A stretch of DNA of 33,863 nt from Kiritimatiellia bacterium. Lineage in GTDB: Bacteria; Verrucomicrobiota; Kiritimatiellia; RFP12; UBA3636. The notes under the pieces were generated by a model. That model saw only the letters and a program-made list of their open reading frames with translations. It was not told the origin of the DNA and made no database searches. The DNA is taken from positions 1 to 33,863 of the forward strand of contig JAGCJJ010000008.1 in assembly GCA_017648065.1 (NCBI GenBank), given 5' to 3'. Both the position numbers and the translations under genes were made by a program. Shown here in pieces: positions 22,866 through 31,625 of the stretch (position 1 is its first letter; each line of letters opens with the position of its first letter).

Positions 22866-24875
22866 ATGGCTAAATGGATTTGGTTTCCTGGCTCATTTGA
22901 ACTTTATCATAGTATGTTACTTCACAATAGGCGTACAATCGCACGTAGATATAAAGATGCGAAATCTCCGCTTATGGGAGAGACTCGTTCAATGTACTAT
23001 CAGCCAATGTGGGAAGTAAGCGGTCCTGAACATAATGTTGTTTTGCAAAAGGAAGCAACAATTGATAAAGAAGAAACAATTGAAATGCTTTCAAATACAG
23101 AGTATTCTCTTATCAATGTAGATGGCGTCAGCTATCCACGCAATGTGAAGATTAAGCTTTCTAAAGGACAGCATAAGGTAGTTGTTTCTGGCTTTAATGC
23201 AGAAGCATTTCCTGCATTTTACATTAAAGGCAATGTCTTCGCTTCTGATAGAAGCTATACTGTCCTTAATCGTATGCGCAGAGGACAAAATGCTGGCGAG
23301 AGCGAACTCTACACAGACGAGAATGACAAAGTAGAAATCTTTAAGTTTAAGTATAAGCCAGTAAAGCCTGTAAGTGTACGCAAAGTAAATCGTGGAACAC
23401 TATACGATTTTGGTCGTGAACAATTTGCTAAATTAACTCTAAAGAGTAGCGTCATTAAAAAGGTAACTCTATTCCTTGGTGAGTCAGAGGAAGAAGCTCT
23501 TGATACAGATTATACGCAAATTGTATTAAATGCAGAAATGCAAAAGGGAGCTTATACATCTAATGCAGTTGCATTCCGATATGTGTTTATTCCAACAACT
23601 AAGGCTCATACATTATCTGCAAAGCTAGAATACTTACCAATCGTTAACAGAGGTGGATTTAAGGGAGCAAATGATTTCGTAAATAAGCTATGGGATATTT
23701 GTGCTTATACAATGCTATTAAATTCACGTGAGGGATTCTTTGATGGCATTAAGCGAGATCGTTGGATTTGGAGCGGAGATGCCTACCAAAGCTATTTAGT
23801 AAATTATTATCTTGGTTTTGACAAAGAGATTGTAAAGCGAACAATTCGCTCACTACGTGGTGGTAATCCGATTATTCACCACATGAATACAATTACAGAT
23901 TATACTTTCTTCTGGTTAATCTCTATTTGGGAATATTATTTCTATACTGGCGATAAAGACTTTATTCATGACATCTATTCAGATATGAAGGATGTGCTTG
24001 CTTTTGTTGAGGGACGTCTCTCTCGCGATGGCATGTTTGAAACTCGTCCGGGAGATTGGGTATTTATTGATTGGTCAACCTTTGATTCTGATGGCCCACT
24101 TTGCGCAGAGCAGATTCTGTTAGCACGTGCTTATGAATGCATGTCTAATTGTGCTAAGCTAAATAATGAGCCAGAGGAAGCAGCTCGCTGCAAGAAACGT
24201 TGTGGTGCAATTAAGAAAAAAGTAAATGCATTATATTGGAACGACAAAAAAGGCGCCTTTGTTGATTCTTATACATCAGGTAAAGAGAACGTCACGCGTC
24301 ATGCAAATATTCTTGCATTGCTCTTTGGTTACACCACAAAAGAGAGAGAGCAGAGTATTATCAAAAATGTGATTTACAATAAGAAAATCACACCAATTAC
24401 TACTCCATACTTTGAGTTCTTTGAGCTTGATGCAATGTGCAAGATTGGTGATTTTAAGTATATGACCGATATGCTTGACTCATATTGGGGTGGTATGTTA
24501 AGACTTGGTGCAACAACAATTTGGGAGGAATTTGATCCTCGTAAAAAAGGAATTGAGCACTATGAAATGTATGGTGGTAAGTATGAGAAGAGCCTTTGCC
24601 ATGCCTGGGGTGCTTCACCAATCTATTTGTTAGGTAAGTATGCTTTAGGTATTAAACCTACAGCACCAGGTTATGAGGCGTATGAGGTACGACCAAACAA
24701 GATGGCTTTTTTAGGCAACTTTGAAGGTAAAGTCCCATGCCCAGCTGGTGAGATTTTTGTTAAGGTTTCTGATACAACAGTAACTGTATTATCACCAATT
24801 GACGGTGGAAAGTTAGTTTTACCATCTGGCTCATATAAGATTGAGAAGAACAAAGAGCTTGTGGCTCAGTGGTAA
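22866..24875 (+). CDS. GH78-like alpha-L-rhamnosidase family protein (DGIKRDR subtype)
   Basis: A 669-residue protein without signal peptide. A beta-rich N-terminal half is followed from about 265 by an (alpha/alpha)6-barrel: REGFFDGIKRDRWIWSGD (289-305), GDWVFIDWS, ATTIWEEFDP, and the end motif CHAWGASPIYLLGKYALG. These fit the Bac_rhamnosid family. Aligning by spacing with the classic DCPQRER...GD motif, Asp293 and Asp305 are kept, whereas the position of the general acid Glu is Asp298 (the DGIKRDR form). The substrate may thus differ from plain alpha-L-rhamnosides. ATG 22866 follows TTAGGAG; a GTG six bases earlier is less likely. The two following genes (DUF4091, second GH78) share direction and probable function. 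Confidence 0.82.
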   Translation: MAKWIWFPGSFELYHSMLLHNRRTIARRYKDAKSPLMGETRSMYYQPMWEVSGPEHNVVLQKEATIDKEETIEMLSNTEYSLINVDGVSYPRNVKIKLSKGQHKVVVSGFNAEAFPAFYIKGNVFASDRSYTVLNRMRRGQNAGESELYTDENDKVEIFKFKYKPVKPVSVRKVNRGTLYDFGREQFAKLTLKSSVIKKVTLFLGESEEEALDTDYTQIVLNAEMQKGAYTSNAVAFRYVFIPTTKAHTLSAKLEYLPIVNRGGFKGANDFVNKLWDICAYTMLLNSREGFFDGIKRDRWIWSGDAYQSYLVNYYLGFDKEIVKRTIRSLRGGNPIIHHMNTITDYTFFWLISIWEYYFYTGDKDFIHDIYSDMKDVLAFVEGRLSRDGMFETRPGDWVFIDWSTFDSDGPLCAEQILLARAYECMSNCAKLNNEPEEAARCKKRCGAIKKKVNALYWNDKKGAFVDSYTSGKENVTRHANILALLFGYTTKEREQSIIKNVIYNKKITPITTPYFEFFELDAMCKIGDFKYMTDMLDSYWGGMLRLGATTIWEEFDPRKKGIEHYEMYGGKYEKSLCHAWGASPIYLLGKYALGIKPTAPGYEAYEVRPNKMAFLGNFEGKVPCPAGEIFVKVSDTTVTVLSPIDGGKLVLPSGSYKIEKNKELVAQW

Positions 24876-24962
24876 CGAACGTGAAGGCACCGAGCCCTCC
24901 GCACCACTGTGTCCCTTTGGCGTAGGATTAGCCATCTCGTGCGTCAAACAAGATTTTGTTTG
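24863..24962 (+). other. GC-rich structured intergenic segment
   Basis: The last 13 bases of the GH78-like gene and the next 87 bases are much richer in G and C than the flanks and can form several stems. GGCTC-A-GTG (24863-24871) pairs with CAC-C-GAGCC (24888-24896) except for one A.C mismatch. GGC-TA/TA-GCC forms around 24919-24933. GCAC/GAG (24887-24894) could pair with CTC/GTGC (24936-24942) with one bulge. CAAACAA/TTGTTTG (24945-24951, 24956-24962) closes the segment. No T run follows, so it is not a standard terminator. It may be a structured 3' UTR, a leader of the DUF4091 gene, or an inserted repeat. Function unknown. Confidence 0.4.
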
Positions 24963-25057
24963 TATCTTAAATAAATTTAAGTTAAAATTATTGCATAATA
25001 AAAATCAATAGTTTGTTTGTTTGTTGATTGTTGTTTCTTTTTGAGAGGATATTTTTT

Positions 25058-26674
25058 ATGAATGAGATTTTTACAGTTTCAAGTTTAACAAATGTAATTG
25101 CAGGTGCAAAGCTTAAGCGCGAGACAAAGGGATCTATGCTAAAGAACGAAGTGTTTTCGTTTCAAGTGGTTTATCGCTATGATTGGTGTGCAAGAGAAAT
25201 TGACGTAACAATTGACAGCCCTATTAAGAAATTTGTTTCTATTAGAATGGAAGAGATAGTTCCTGTCACTACACCTAATACTTGGGCAGGCGATGATTTT
25301 GTACTATCAAAAGAACCATTTCTGCTTCCAGATGTGCTTGTGCCAATTGAGAAGCGCCGCCCAACCGGAAGATATAATACGTATAGCGTATTGTGGTTTA
25401 CTGTTAAGGGTGATTTACCTGTTGGCACTCACGACATTGTTATTACACTTGATTCTGGAGGCAATAAGCTAACCTGCAAGTATAAGCTAACAGTTGTTGA
25501 TGCTAAGCTTGAAGAGGTAGATTTTAAATATACACGCTGGTTCCACTATGATGGCATAGCTCAGTATTATAATTTGCCAGTATTCTCTCCAGAATATAAT
25601 AAAATAATGGATAATTTTATCAAGTGTGCAGTAAATCATGGTCAAAATATGCTTCTTGTACCAATGTTTACTCCTCCTCTTGATACAAGAATAGGAAGTG
25701 AGCGCTTAACTGTGCAGCTTGTTGATGTTGAGGTTAAGAATGGAAAATATGTATTTGATCTTGATCGACTAGTTGCCTTTATGAAGCATATTAAAAAGCT
25801 TGGCATAAAATATTTTGAGCTTAGCCATTTATTTACCCAATGGGGAGCAAAGGCTGCACCTAAAATTATGGCAAAGAAAAATGGTAAGCTTGTTCAAATA
25901 ATGGGCTGGGATACACCAACAACTGGAGCAAAGTATAAAAAGTTTTTGAGTGAATTTTTGCCAACACTTAGAGCTCGCTTAATCAAGGAAAAGCTTTTCA
26001 AGAGTTGCTATTTCCATTTATCTGATGAACCAAGTGATAAAACAATAGAAGATTATTCAATTGCGAGAAACATTTTTAAACAGTATGTTCCTGATGGAAT
26101 AGTAATGGATGCATTGAGCCATTATGATTTTTATGAACGTGGACTAGTGGATAGACCAGTATCTGGAACAGACGCTGTTATAAGAGAGTTTATTGCTAAT
26201 AATGTTCAGAATATGTGGGTATATTATTGCTGTGGACAATGTGGTGGTAATTTATCAAATGTTATTATGGCATTCCCAGCTTATAGAAATAGAGTGTTAG
26301 GTGTTCAGCTTTATATGAACCAAATTAACGGCTTCCTACAATGGGGCTACAATTTCTATAATTCAGTTCTTTCAGATGAGCCAGTTAATCCATATTTTAT
26401 TACAGATTGTGGCGGAGGCTTGCAGAGTGGTGATGGATTTATCGTATATCCTGGTAAAAATGGTCCTTACGACTCAATCCGTCACGAAGTGTTCTTTGAG
26501 GCACTTCAGGACTTCTATCTTTTCCATACGCTAGAGAAGAAGATTGGCAGAGTTAAGACAGAAGCATTATTGATGAAGTATGGCTTTAAGAAGAGCTTCA
26601 CTGAATATCCTCACGATGAAGAGGCTCTTATGAAAGCACGCAGTGCTGCTCATCGCTTGCTTGGCAAGAAATAG
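25058..26674 (+). CDS. DUF4091 domain protein, putative glycoside hydrolase
   Basis: A 538-residue protein without signal peptide. The N-terminal part (about 1-155) is a beta-sandwich (VFSFQVVYRYDW, VPVTTPNTWAGDDFVL, TYSVLWFTVKGDLPVGTHDIVITL). The central part is a TIM-barrel-like region (FKYTRWFHYDGIAQYY, IKYFELSHLFTQWGAKAAP, CYFHLSDEPSDKTIEDY). The C-terminal DUF4091 motif includes QINGFLQWGYNFYNS and GDGFIVYPGKNGPYDSIRHEVFFEALQDFYLF. DUF4091 is a Bacteroidota/PVC/Firmicutes family thought to be glycosidase-like; the acidic cluster HLSDEPSD is the best catalytic candidate, which is inference. ATG 25058 follows GAGAGGA; a longer frame from 25028 lacks this. The second GH78 gene begins 35 bases downstream, so both are likely one operon. 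Confidence 0.8.
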   Translation: MNEIFTVSSLTNVIAGAKLKRETKGSMLKNEVFSFQVVYRYDWCAREIDVTIDSPIKKFVSIRMEEIVPVTTPNTWAGDDFVLSKEPFLLPDVLVPIEKRRPTGRYNTYSVLWFTVKGDLPVGTHDIVITLDSGGNKLTCKYKLTVVDAKLEEVDFKYTRWFHYDGIAQYYNLPVFSPEYNKIMDNFIKCAVNHGQNMLLVPMFTPPLDTRIGSERLTVQLVDVEVKNGKYVFDLDRLVAFMKHIKKLGIKYFELSHLFTQWGAKAAPKIMAKKNGKLVQIMGWDTPTTGAKYKKFLSEFLPTLRARLIKEKLFKSCYFHLSDEPSDKTIEDYSIARNIFKQYVPDGIVMDALSHYDFYERGLVDRPVSGTDAVIREFIANNVQNMWVYYCCGQCGGNLSNVIMAFPAYRNRVLGVQLYMNQINGFLQWGYNFYNSVLSDEPVNPYFITDCGGGLQSGDGFIVYPGKNGPYDSIRHEVFFEALQDFYLFHTLEKKIGRVKTEALLMKYGFKKSFTEYPHDEEALMKARSAAHRLLGKK

Positions 26675-26709
26675 AAGATAAAAATAGAATTATATTTTAG
26701 GGAAATCTC

Positions 26710-28626
26710 ATGAAGCCATTTGAAAAATCAAAGTTTATCTGGTTTGAAAACGAAAGCCATGTAAATACATATGCTGAGTTTATTGGTGCATTTTCTCCTA
26801 ATGGGAAAAATGCATCCATTCGCTTAAGTTGTGATGGTGATTATACACTTTATATCAATGGAAAATATGTTGCATCAAATCAGTACGGCGATTTTGAACA
26901 TTATAAGGTTTATGATGAAATAGATGTCTCAAACTTTCTTCAAGAAGGGGAAAATGAGTACTTTTTTGTAGTATGGCATTTTGGTGAGGATTCCCAGCGA
27001 TATGTACGATATAATCCTGGACTGATTTTTGAAATTGAGTCAGATGGTGAGCTTATTGCTTACAGTGGTAAGCATATTCGTTCCCGAAAAAGTAAAGCAT
27101 TCAAGAGCGGAGAATTTAGAAAGATTTCTGATCAATTAAGCTTCAGCTTTTCCTATGATGCAACAGCAAGCTCTCTTCCTGTACGTTTATTAGATGCATC
27201 TGATTTTGCTGAAAGTGTTGAAGTAGAGAAAGAATGTACATTCTTCCCACGCCCAATCGCGAAAAGTTGCTTAGGCACATATGTGGAAGCAAAATGTATT
27301 TTTGCTTCTGAGGATTCTAAGCGTTTTCTTTTTGATTTGGGTCGCGAATATGTGGGACTTTGCTCCTTTGAGCTAGAGGCATCTGAGAAGACTTTAATAA
27401 ATGTTTCATATAGCGAACATCTTAGAGATGGAGCCGTTCCTAGATTTATAGGTAACCGTGATTTTAGCTTTGATTATGTAGCTCGTTCAGGAACTAATAC
27501 CTTTACTAGCTATATGCTTCGTTATGCTTGTCGCTATCTTGAGGTAAATTCGGAAAATCCAATAAATATTAAAACAATTGGTATTGTTCCTCAATTCTAT
27601 GATGTAAAGGTAAAGACTGTTGAAATCAAAGATGCGACAGATAAGGCAATTTATGATGCCTGCGTAAGAACGCTTGAGCTTTGCATGATGGAGCATTATG
27701 TGGATTGTCCTTGGAGAGAGCAGTGCTTATATGCTTCTGACTCGCGTAATCAAATGCTTTGTGGATATTATGCTTTTGAGAAAGGGAATTGGGAATATGT
27801 ACGCTCAAATCTACGCTTGCTAGCGGAATCAAGGCGTGCAGATGGTATTTTGCCTATTTGTTCCCCATGTGGCTTGTGCTTTACAATCCCATCATTTTCA
27901 CTTCACTTTATTACAGCAATATTTGAGTATTATTCTCATACATCAGATGTAGATTTTGTAAGAAGTGTTATGCCTAGAATTGAAGAAATTCTTAAAGGAT
28001 TTCTTGTGAATGAACGTGATGGCTTGATTTACAAGTTTACGGCTCCTGAGCATTGGAATTTCTACGATTGGTCTGATGGAGCAAATGGACGCACAGAAGT
28101 AGAGAAATCTTCAGACATAGATCCAATGATTAATCTATTGTTTGCTCGCGCATATAGATTCTATGCTAAGCTATGTGAAATTTTAAATCGTGATATGGCA
28201 ATAGAATTTAATGTAGGGGAGTGCTTCCTAAAGCTAAAAGACTTGTATTTTGATAGTAAGGCAGGGCTTTGGGAAATGTCTGGAATTAAGACAGAACTTG
28301 TTAATTCATTGGCTATTTTGACCGGTGCCTCACAAGGTGAGGAGGCGGAGCAAATTTTAGAGATATTAGCTAATGGCTCATTAGCAGAATGCTCTTTAAG
28401 TATGAAATGCTTTAAGTACGATGCGCTTTTGTCTATTAATAAAGAAAAGTATCGTAATGCAGTGCTTGAAGAAATTCGCAAGACTTATAAGCCAATGCTT
28501 GAAACAGGCACTGTGTGGGAAACCGCTATTGGCCGAGATGACTTCTTCCTGGCAGGAAGCTTATGCCATGGCTGGAGTTCTATCCCAATATACTATTTCC
28601 ATCAATTAGATGTAGTACTGTCTTAA
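26710..28626 (+). CDS. GH78 alpha-L-rhamnosidase family protein
   Basis: A 638-residue protein without signal peptide. Residues about 30-165 are a jelly-roll carbohydrate-binding-like domain (LSCDGDYTLYINGKYVASN, then YDEIDVSNFLQEGENEYFFVVWHFG), typical for the N-terminus of GH78 enzymes. The (alpha/alpha)6 domain carries DCPWREQCLYASD (332-344), in which Asp332, Glu337 and Asp344 match the three acidic residues of the rhamnosidase site. GTVWETAIGRDDFF and CHGWSSIPIYYF near the end supply the further conserved Glu and the closing motif. The enzyme most likely releases L-rhamnose from an oligosaccharide inside the cell. ATG 26710 follows TAGGGAAATCTC. It is the last plus-strand gene before a convergent operon. 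Confidence 0.88.
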   Translation: MKPFEKSKFIWFENESHVNTYAEFIGAFSPNGKNASIRLSCDGDYTLYINGKYVASNQYGDFEHYKVYDEIDVSNFLQEGENEYFFVVWHFGEDSQRYVRYNPGLIFEIESDGELIAYSGKHIRSRKSKAFKSGEFRKISDQLSFSFSYDATASSLPVRLLDASDFAESVEVEKECTFFPRPIAKSCLGTYVEAKCIFASEDSKRFLFDLGREYVGLCSFELEASEKTLINVSYSEHLRDGAVPRFIGNRDFSFDYVARSGTNTFTSYMLRYACRYLEVNSENPINIKTIGIVPQFYDVKVKTVEIKDATDKAIYDACVRTLELCMMEHYVDCPWREQCLYASDSRNQMLCGYYAFEKGNWEYVRSNLRLLAESRRADGILPICSPCGLCFTIPSFSLHFITAIFEYYSHTSDVDFVRSVMPRIEEILKGFLVNERDGLIYKFTAPEHWNFYDWSDGANGRTEVEKSSDIDPMINLLFARAYRFYAKLCEILNRDMAIEFNVGECFLKLKDLYFDSKAGLWEMSGIKTELVNSLAILTGASQGEEAEQILEILANGSLAECSLSMKCFKYDALLSINKEKYRNAVLEEIRKTYKPMLETGTVWETAIGRDDFFLAGSLCHGWSSIPIYYFHQLDVVLS

Positions 28627-28632
28627 ACTACG

Positions 28633-28678
28633 AATCTAAGGTTAACCTTTGGTGTAAAGAAAATCACAAGCTTAGATT
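28633..28678. other. Inverted repeat between convergent operons
   Basis: AATCTAAG (28633-28640) and CTTAGATT (28671-28678) are perfect complements over 30 bases. They lie just after the GH78 stop and before the convergent GDPD stop at 28751. There is no T run on either strand, so a terminator role is uncertain. Another 6-bp pair TTGTAT/ATACAA follows around 28710-28740. Confidence 0.25.
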
Positions 28679-28750
28679 AATTCTGCTGGTTTTGTTGGAT
28701 TTGTGTAGTTGTATGATTTCCTACATTTATGAGTTATACAAATTCCTTTG

Positions 28751-29497
28751 TTATCCATCTATCTCGTGCTTAAGCTTTGCGGCACAATTACTTGTGATTA
28801 CATCAACACCCATATCAATGAAACGCTTTGCTAACTCAACTGAGTCAATCGTCCAAACTGCAAATTTAAAGCCTGCTGCTTTAACAGTGTCTACGTACTC
28901 TTTGTTTACAAAGACTTGATTACAATGGATATCTACGCCATCTGCCCCCTGAGCCTTTAAATCTTTAATCAAATCCTCAGCACATGGCCACCATGTTCCA
29001 TTTTTATTTACATAGAACATTGTAAGGAATAGCGCCTCGCGCTCTGGATATCTTTCTTTGTAAATACGTACAATGTCAGAATGAAAACTGATAATTACTG
29101 TTTTTTCTGGAGGAATTCCTGCAACGTCAATCTCATGCACTACGGCATCAATAACTGCAGGATCATTTTTCTTGATTTCAATGTAATACTTACGGTTTTT
29201 ACCTAAATATTGAAGGGTATCACTAAAGAGAGGGATCTTCTCATTTTCGTAGCCAGGCTTGTTGTTGTTGGCATAAAGAGCTTGAAGCTCTTCAAAGGTT
29301 GAATCCTCAATGATAATGCCCTCGCCACCACAGGTGCGCTTTGTGCTGGAATCATGGCAGACAACTAGCTTGCCATCTTTAGTGAGATGTACATCGCATT
29401 CCATGCCTTCTGTCTGGCGTTCAAGTGATAACTTGAATGCTGCAAGTGTATTCTCAGGTGCATCAATGCTTTCACCGCGGTATGATATCCAAATCAT
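28751..29497 (-). CDS. Glycerophosphodiester phosphodiesterase family protein (first catalytic His replaced by Tyr)
   Basis: The 248-residue TIM barrel has the GDPD family pattern: ISYRGESIDAPENTLAAF (4-21), GMECDVHLTKDGKLVVCHD (31-49, with Glu33, Asp35 and His48), YIEIK, and a C-terminal KFAVWTIDSVELAKRFIDMGVDVITSN. Active GDPDs hydrolyse glycerophosphodiesters to glycerol-3-phosphate and an alcohol and use two histidines, one in the HRG motif. Here that residue is Tyr6 (YRGES), while the second (His48) and the metal-binding Glu/Asp residues remain. The activity or substrate may therefore be changed. No signal peptide, so probably cytoplasmic. GAGGGAAAT precedes the ATG. It is the last gene of the five-gene operon, 21 bases after the PHP phosphatase. 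Confidence 0.82.
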   Translation of the reverse strand: MIWISYRGESIDAPENTLAAFKLSLERQTEGMECDVHLTKDGKLVVCHDSSTKRTCGGEGIIIEDSTFEELQALYANNNKPGYENEKIPLFSDTLQYLGKNRKYYIEIKKNDPAVIDAVVHEIDVAGIPPEKTVIISFHSDIVRIYKERYPEREALFLTMFYVNKNGTWWPCAEDLIKDLKAQGADGVDIHCNQVFVNKEYVDTVKAAGFKFAVWTIDSVELAKRFIDMGVDVITSNCAAKLKHEIDG

Positions 29498-29518
29498 ATT
29501 TCCCTCGTTGTTAAATGG

Positions 29519-30334
29519 TTAAAGACTGGAAATGTATTGCTTAATGTCTTTTAATGTTGTCAGATACTTGTAACCCAATTTATCAAGACGCTCTTGCTCA
29601 AGTGTCAGATTGCAATCAATTGTGTTTACATTATGTGTGTCTGAATTGATTACAAATGGAATACCTGCATTGCCAATGCATTCCAAAATTGATTGCTCTG
29701 GGTATGAAGTAGTCCTATAACCGCGAGAAATAGCACCAGTATTAATTTCAAAAGGAATGCGTGTTTTTATCAGCGCATTCAATGCTTTTTGCATAGAATT
29801 GATGTATCTTGGGTCATTGATGTCAAATAAATCGCCATGCTCATTGAATTTAGTAACTAAATCAAAATGGCCAATTATATCGCATTTAGTTTTTGCTACA
29901 ACATCTGCCATCAGGGTATAGTAGTCATCAATGTAAGCATAAAAATCGCCATTGTAATGCTCATTTACATCTTCAATCTGGATCTTCTTGCTATGGTCAA
30001 TTTCAAGATATTTACCATCTTTGTAAATTGTATGTACAGAGCCTAATGTGTAGTCGCAGCCTTCAGCAAGCTCAATATGAGAGAAATAATCCATTTCTAA
30101 GCCGAGATGGATTTTGATCTTATCTGCATATTTTTCTTTTAGCATATTAACTTCTGCTTTGTATCGGTTAAGCTTTTCAATTCGGCTCTCCCAAGAGAAA
30201 TATGCGCTGGATGGAGCATGGCCTGAGAAACCTATTTCTGTGAAGCCTTTGCTAATCGCTGCTTCAATCATTTCTTCAAGCGTATTTGCTCCATCGCAAT
30301 ATGTTGAGTGTGTATGATAATTTGATGTAATCAT
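29519..30334 (-). CDS. PHP-domain phosphatase (histidinol-phosphatase HisK-like)
   Basis: A PHP-superfamily metal-dependent phosphatase of 271 residues. Metal-ligand motifs appear in the usual order: NYHTHSTYCDG (5-15), IGFSGHAP (34-41), HLGLEMDYF, YTLGSVHT, IIGHFDLVTKF, PFEINTGA and VINSDTHN. The order and length match the bacterial histidinol-phosphatases of the PHP type, which remove phosphate from histidinol phosphate, but the setting (glycosidase, GDPD) makes another sugar or polyol phosphate possible. I choose ATG 30334, which gives the typical start MITSNYHTH; a TTG at 30346 would overlap the GH30 stop. No clear ribosome-binding site is present, so translation may be coupled to the GH30 gene, whose stop lies four bases upstream. 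Confidence 0.82.
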   Translation of the reverse strand: MITSNYHTHSTYCDGANTLEEMIEAAISKGFTEIGFSGHAPSSAYFSWESRIEKLNRYKAEVNMLKEKYADKIKIHLGLEMDYFSHIELAEGCDYTLGSVHTIYKDGKYLEIDHSKKIQIEDVNEHYNGDFYAYIDDYYTLMADVVAKTKCDIIGHFDLVTKFNEHGDLFDINDPRYINSMQKALNALIKTRIPFEINTGAISRGYRTTSYPEQSILECIGNAGIPFVINSDTHNVNTIDCNLTLEQERLDKLGYKYLTTLKDIKQYISSL

Positions 30335-30338
30335 TTGC

Positions 30339-31613
30339 TTAGTCAATTAAAATTGTGCTGATTGAGTCAGAAGGAAGAATATATGACTTATCTTCAATTG
30401 TTATAATTTTATCGGTCTTGTATGGATTATTAGCAAGAACAACTTTGCTGCCATCTGGGTTGATAAATGAAATGCAGCATGAGCTAAATTCTCCGTTCAT
30501 TTTAACATATTTTGCACCACGCTTTACAAAGTGAGAGAAGTGCTTCATCAAATAGTATTCAGGATTCAAGATAGCTTTGCCATCTTTAACTGTGATTAAA
30601 GAATTTTGCTTCCAGCCCCATGTGCTTAATGCATCTTCTTCTAGCGCAATATTCCAATAAACATAGGCTGTTGTTCCATGTCTGAAATAGATACGAGCAA
30701 GGTCATAAATAAACATTGTGTGTTCCCATGTATTCTGACCGTCTCCACACTGGCTTTCTGTTTGGATAATCTCAAGATTTGGATAGTCTTCATGGGTTTG
30801 AGACAGAGCATTTCTTCCTGCCCATTGATAGCCAACGCCCTTGATGTACTTGCGAGCAGAGGATTCCTGCATTGCATAGCCGAGATAGTCACAGTAGCGA
30901 GTCCATGAGTAGCGACTGTCTGATTCAGGGCCATTGATTGTGCCAAAGAATATGTCTACATTTTCTTCTTCTAGAGCAGGGCCTAAATAGTCGCCTACAA
31001 AATCAGCAAGCCAATCACCACGCCACTCACATGATGGGAATTTTTGTGTGCTGCATGGTTCGTTTTGTGGGTGTATATGAATAAGAGGAATGCCTTCTTT
31101 GTGATATGCCTGAACATATTTCTTAAAATAGAGGGCATAAGCCTTTAGGTATTTCTCTGTGCGATTGAATACGCCAAAGCTGTATGTGTTATGTGTTTTT
31201 AACCATGTTGGTGGGCACCATGGGGAAGCAAACATTTGCATATCGTCGCGACGCTTCACACCTTCTTTGATAAGTGGCAAAAGCAGCTTTTGATCGCGCT
31301 CAATGGAGAATTTCTCCATTTCGAAATCGCCTTCATTATCGTTGTAGCTATAGTAATCAAGGGCGAAATCGCTAGCTCCGATAGGTGTGCGGCAATAATT
31401 GAAAGCACCACCATCGCTGTTAAATAGTTCATCAAGTACGTTTTTCTTATCCTCTGGAGAAAGCTTATTAAGTGCCTTTGCTCCTAGCTCGCTAAAGCAA
31501 CAACCAAAGCCACGAATAGTTTGCTGTTCTTCGCCAAATGAAAGCTCAAAGCCTTTTTCATTACTGATTTTACCTGGTTGCCAATATGCGTTAGATGTAC
31601 TTGTGATAAACAT
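30339..31613 (-). CDS. Glycoside hydrolase family 30 (glucosylceramidase-like beta-glycosidase)
   Basis: A 424-residue (beta/alpha)8 enzyme with C-terminal beta domain. GH30 markers: IRGFGCCFSELGAKAL (33-48), YCRTPIGASDFALDYYSYND (73-92), FASPWCPPTWLKT (128-140), the acid/base Glu185 in HPQNEP, the nucleophile Glu286 in QTESQ, and YVYWNIAL. Retaining GH30 enzymes cleave beta-glucosides, beta-1,6-glucans, xylans or related links; the exact specificity cannot be read here. There is no signal peptide, so a cytoplasmic role on imported oligosaccharides is likely. AAAGGAG precedes the ATG on the minus strand. It is the third gene of the five-gene operon, 12 bases after trmO. Confidence 0.9.
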   Translation of the reverse strand: MFITSTSNAYWQPGKISNEKGFELSFGEEQQTIRGFGCCFSELGAKALNKLSPEDKKNVLDELFNSDGGAFNYCRTPIGASDFALDYYSYNDNEGDFEMEKFSIERDQKLLLPLIKEGVKRRDDMQMFASPWCPPTWLKTHNTYSFGVFNRTEKYLKAYALYFKKYVQAYHKEGIPLIHIHPQNEPCSTQKFPSCEWRGDWLADFVGDYLGPALEEENVDIFFGTINGPESDSRYSWTRYCDYLGYAMQESSARKYIKGVGYQWAGRNALSQTHEDYPNLEIIQTESQCGDGQNTWEHTMFIYDLARIYFRHGTTAYVYWNIALEEDALSTWGWKQNSLITVKDGKAILNPEYYLMKHFSHFVKRGAKYVKMNGEFSSCCISFINPDGSKVVLANNPYKTDKIITIEDKSYILPSDSISTILID

Positions 31614-31625
31614 AAATTTTCTCCT

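Noticed and set aside
24858-24900. tRNA-like D-arm (GTGGCTCAGTGGTAAC)
   Set aside because: It overlaps the coding end of the GH78-like gene, and no acceptor, anticodon or T stem can be formed around it.
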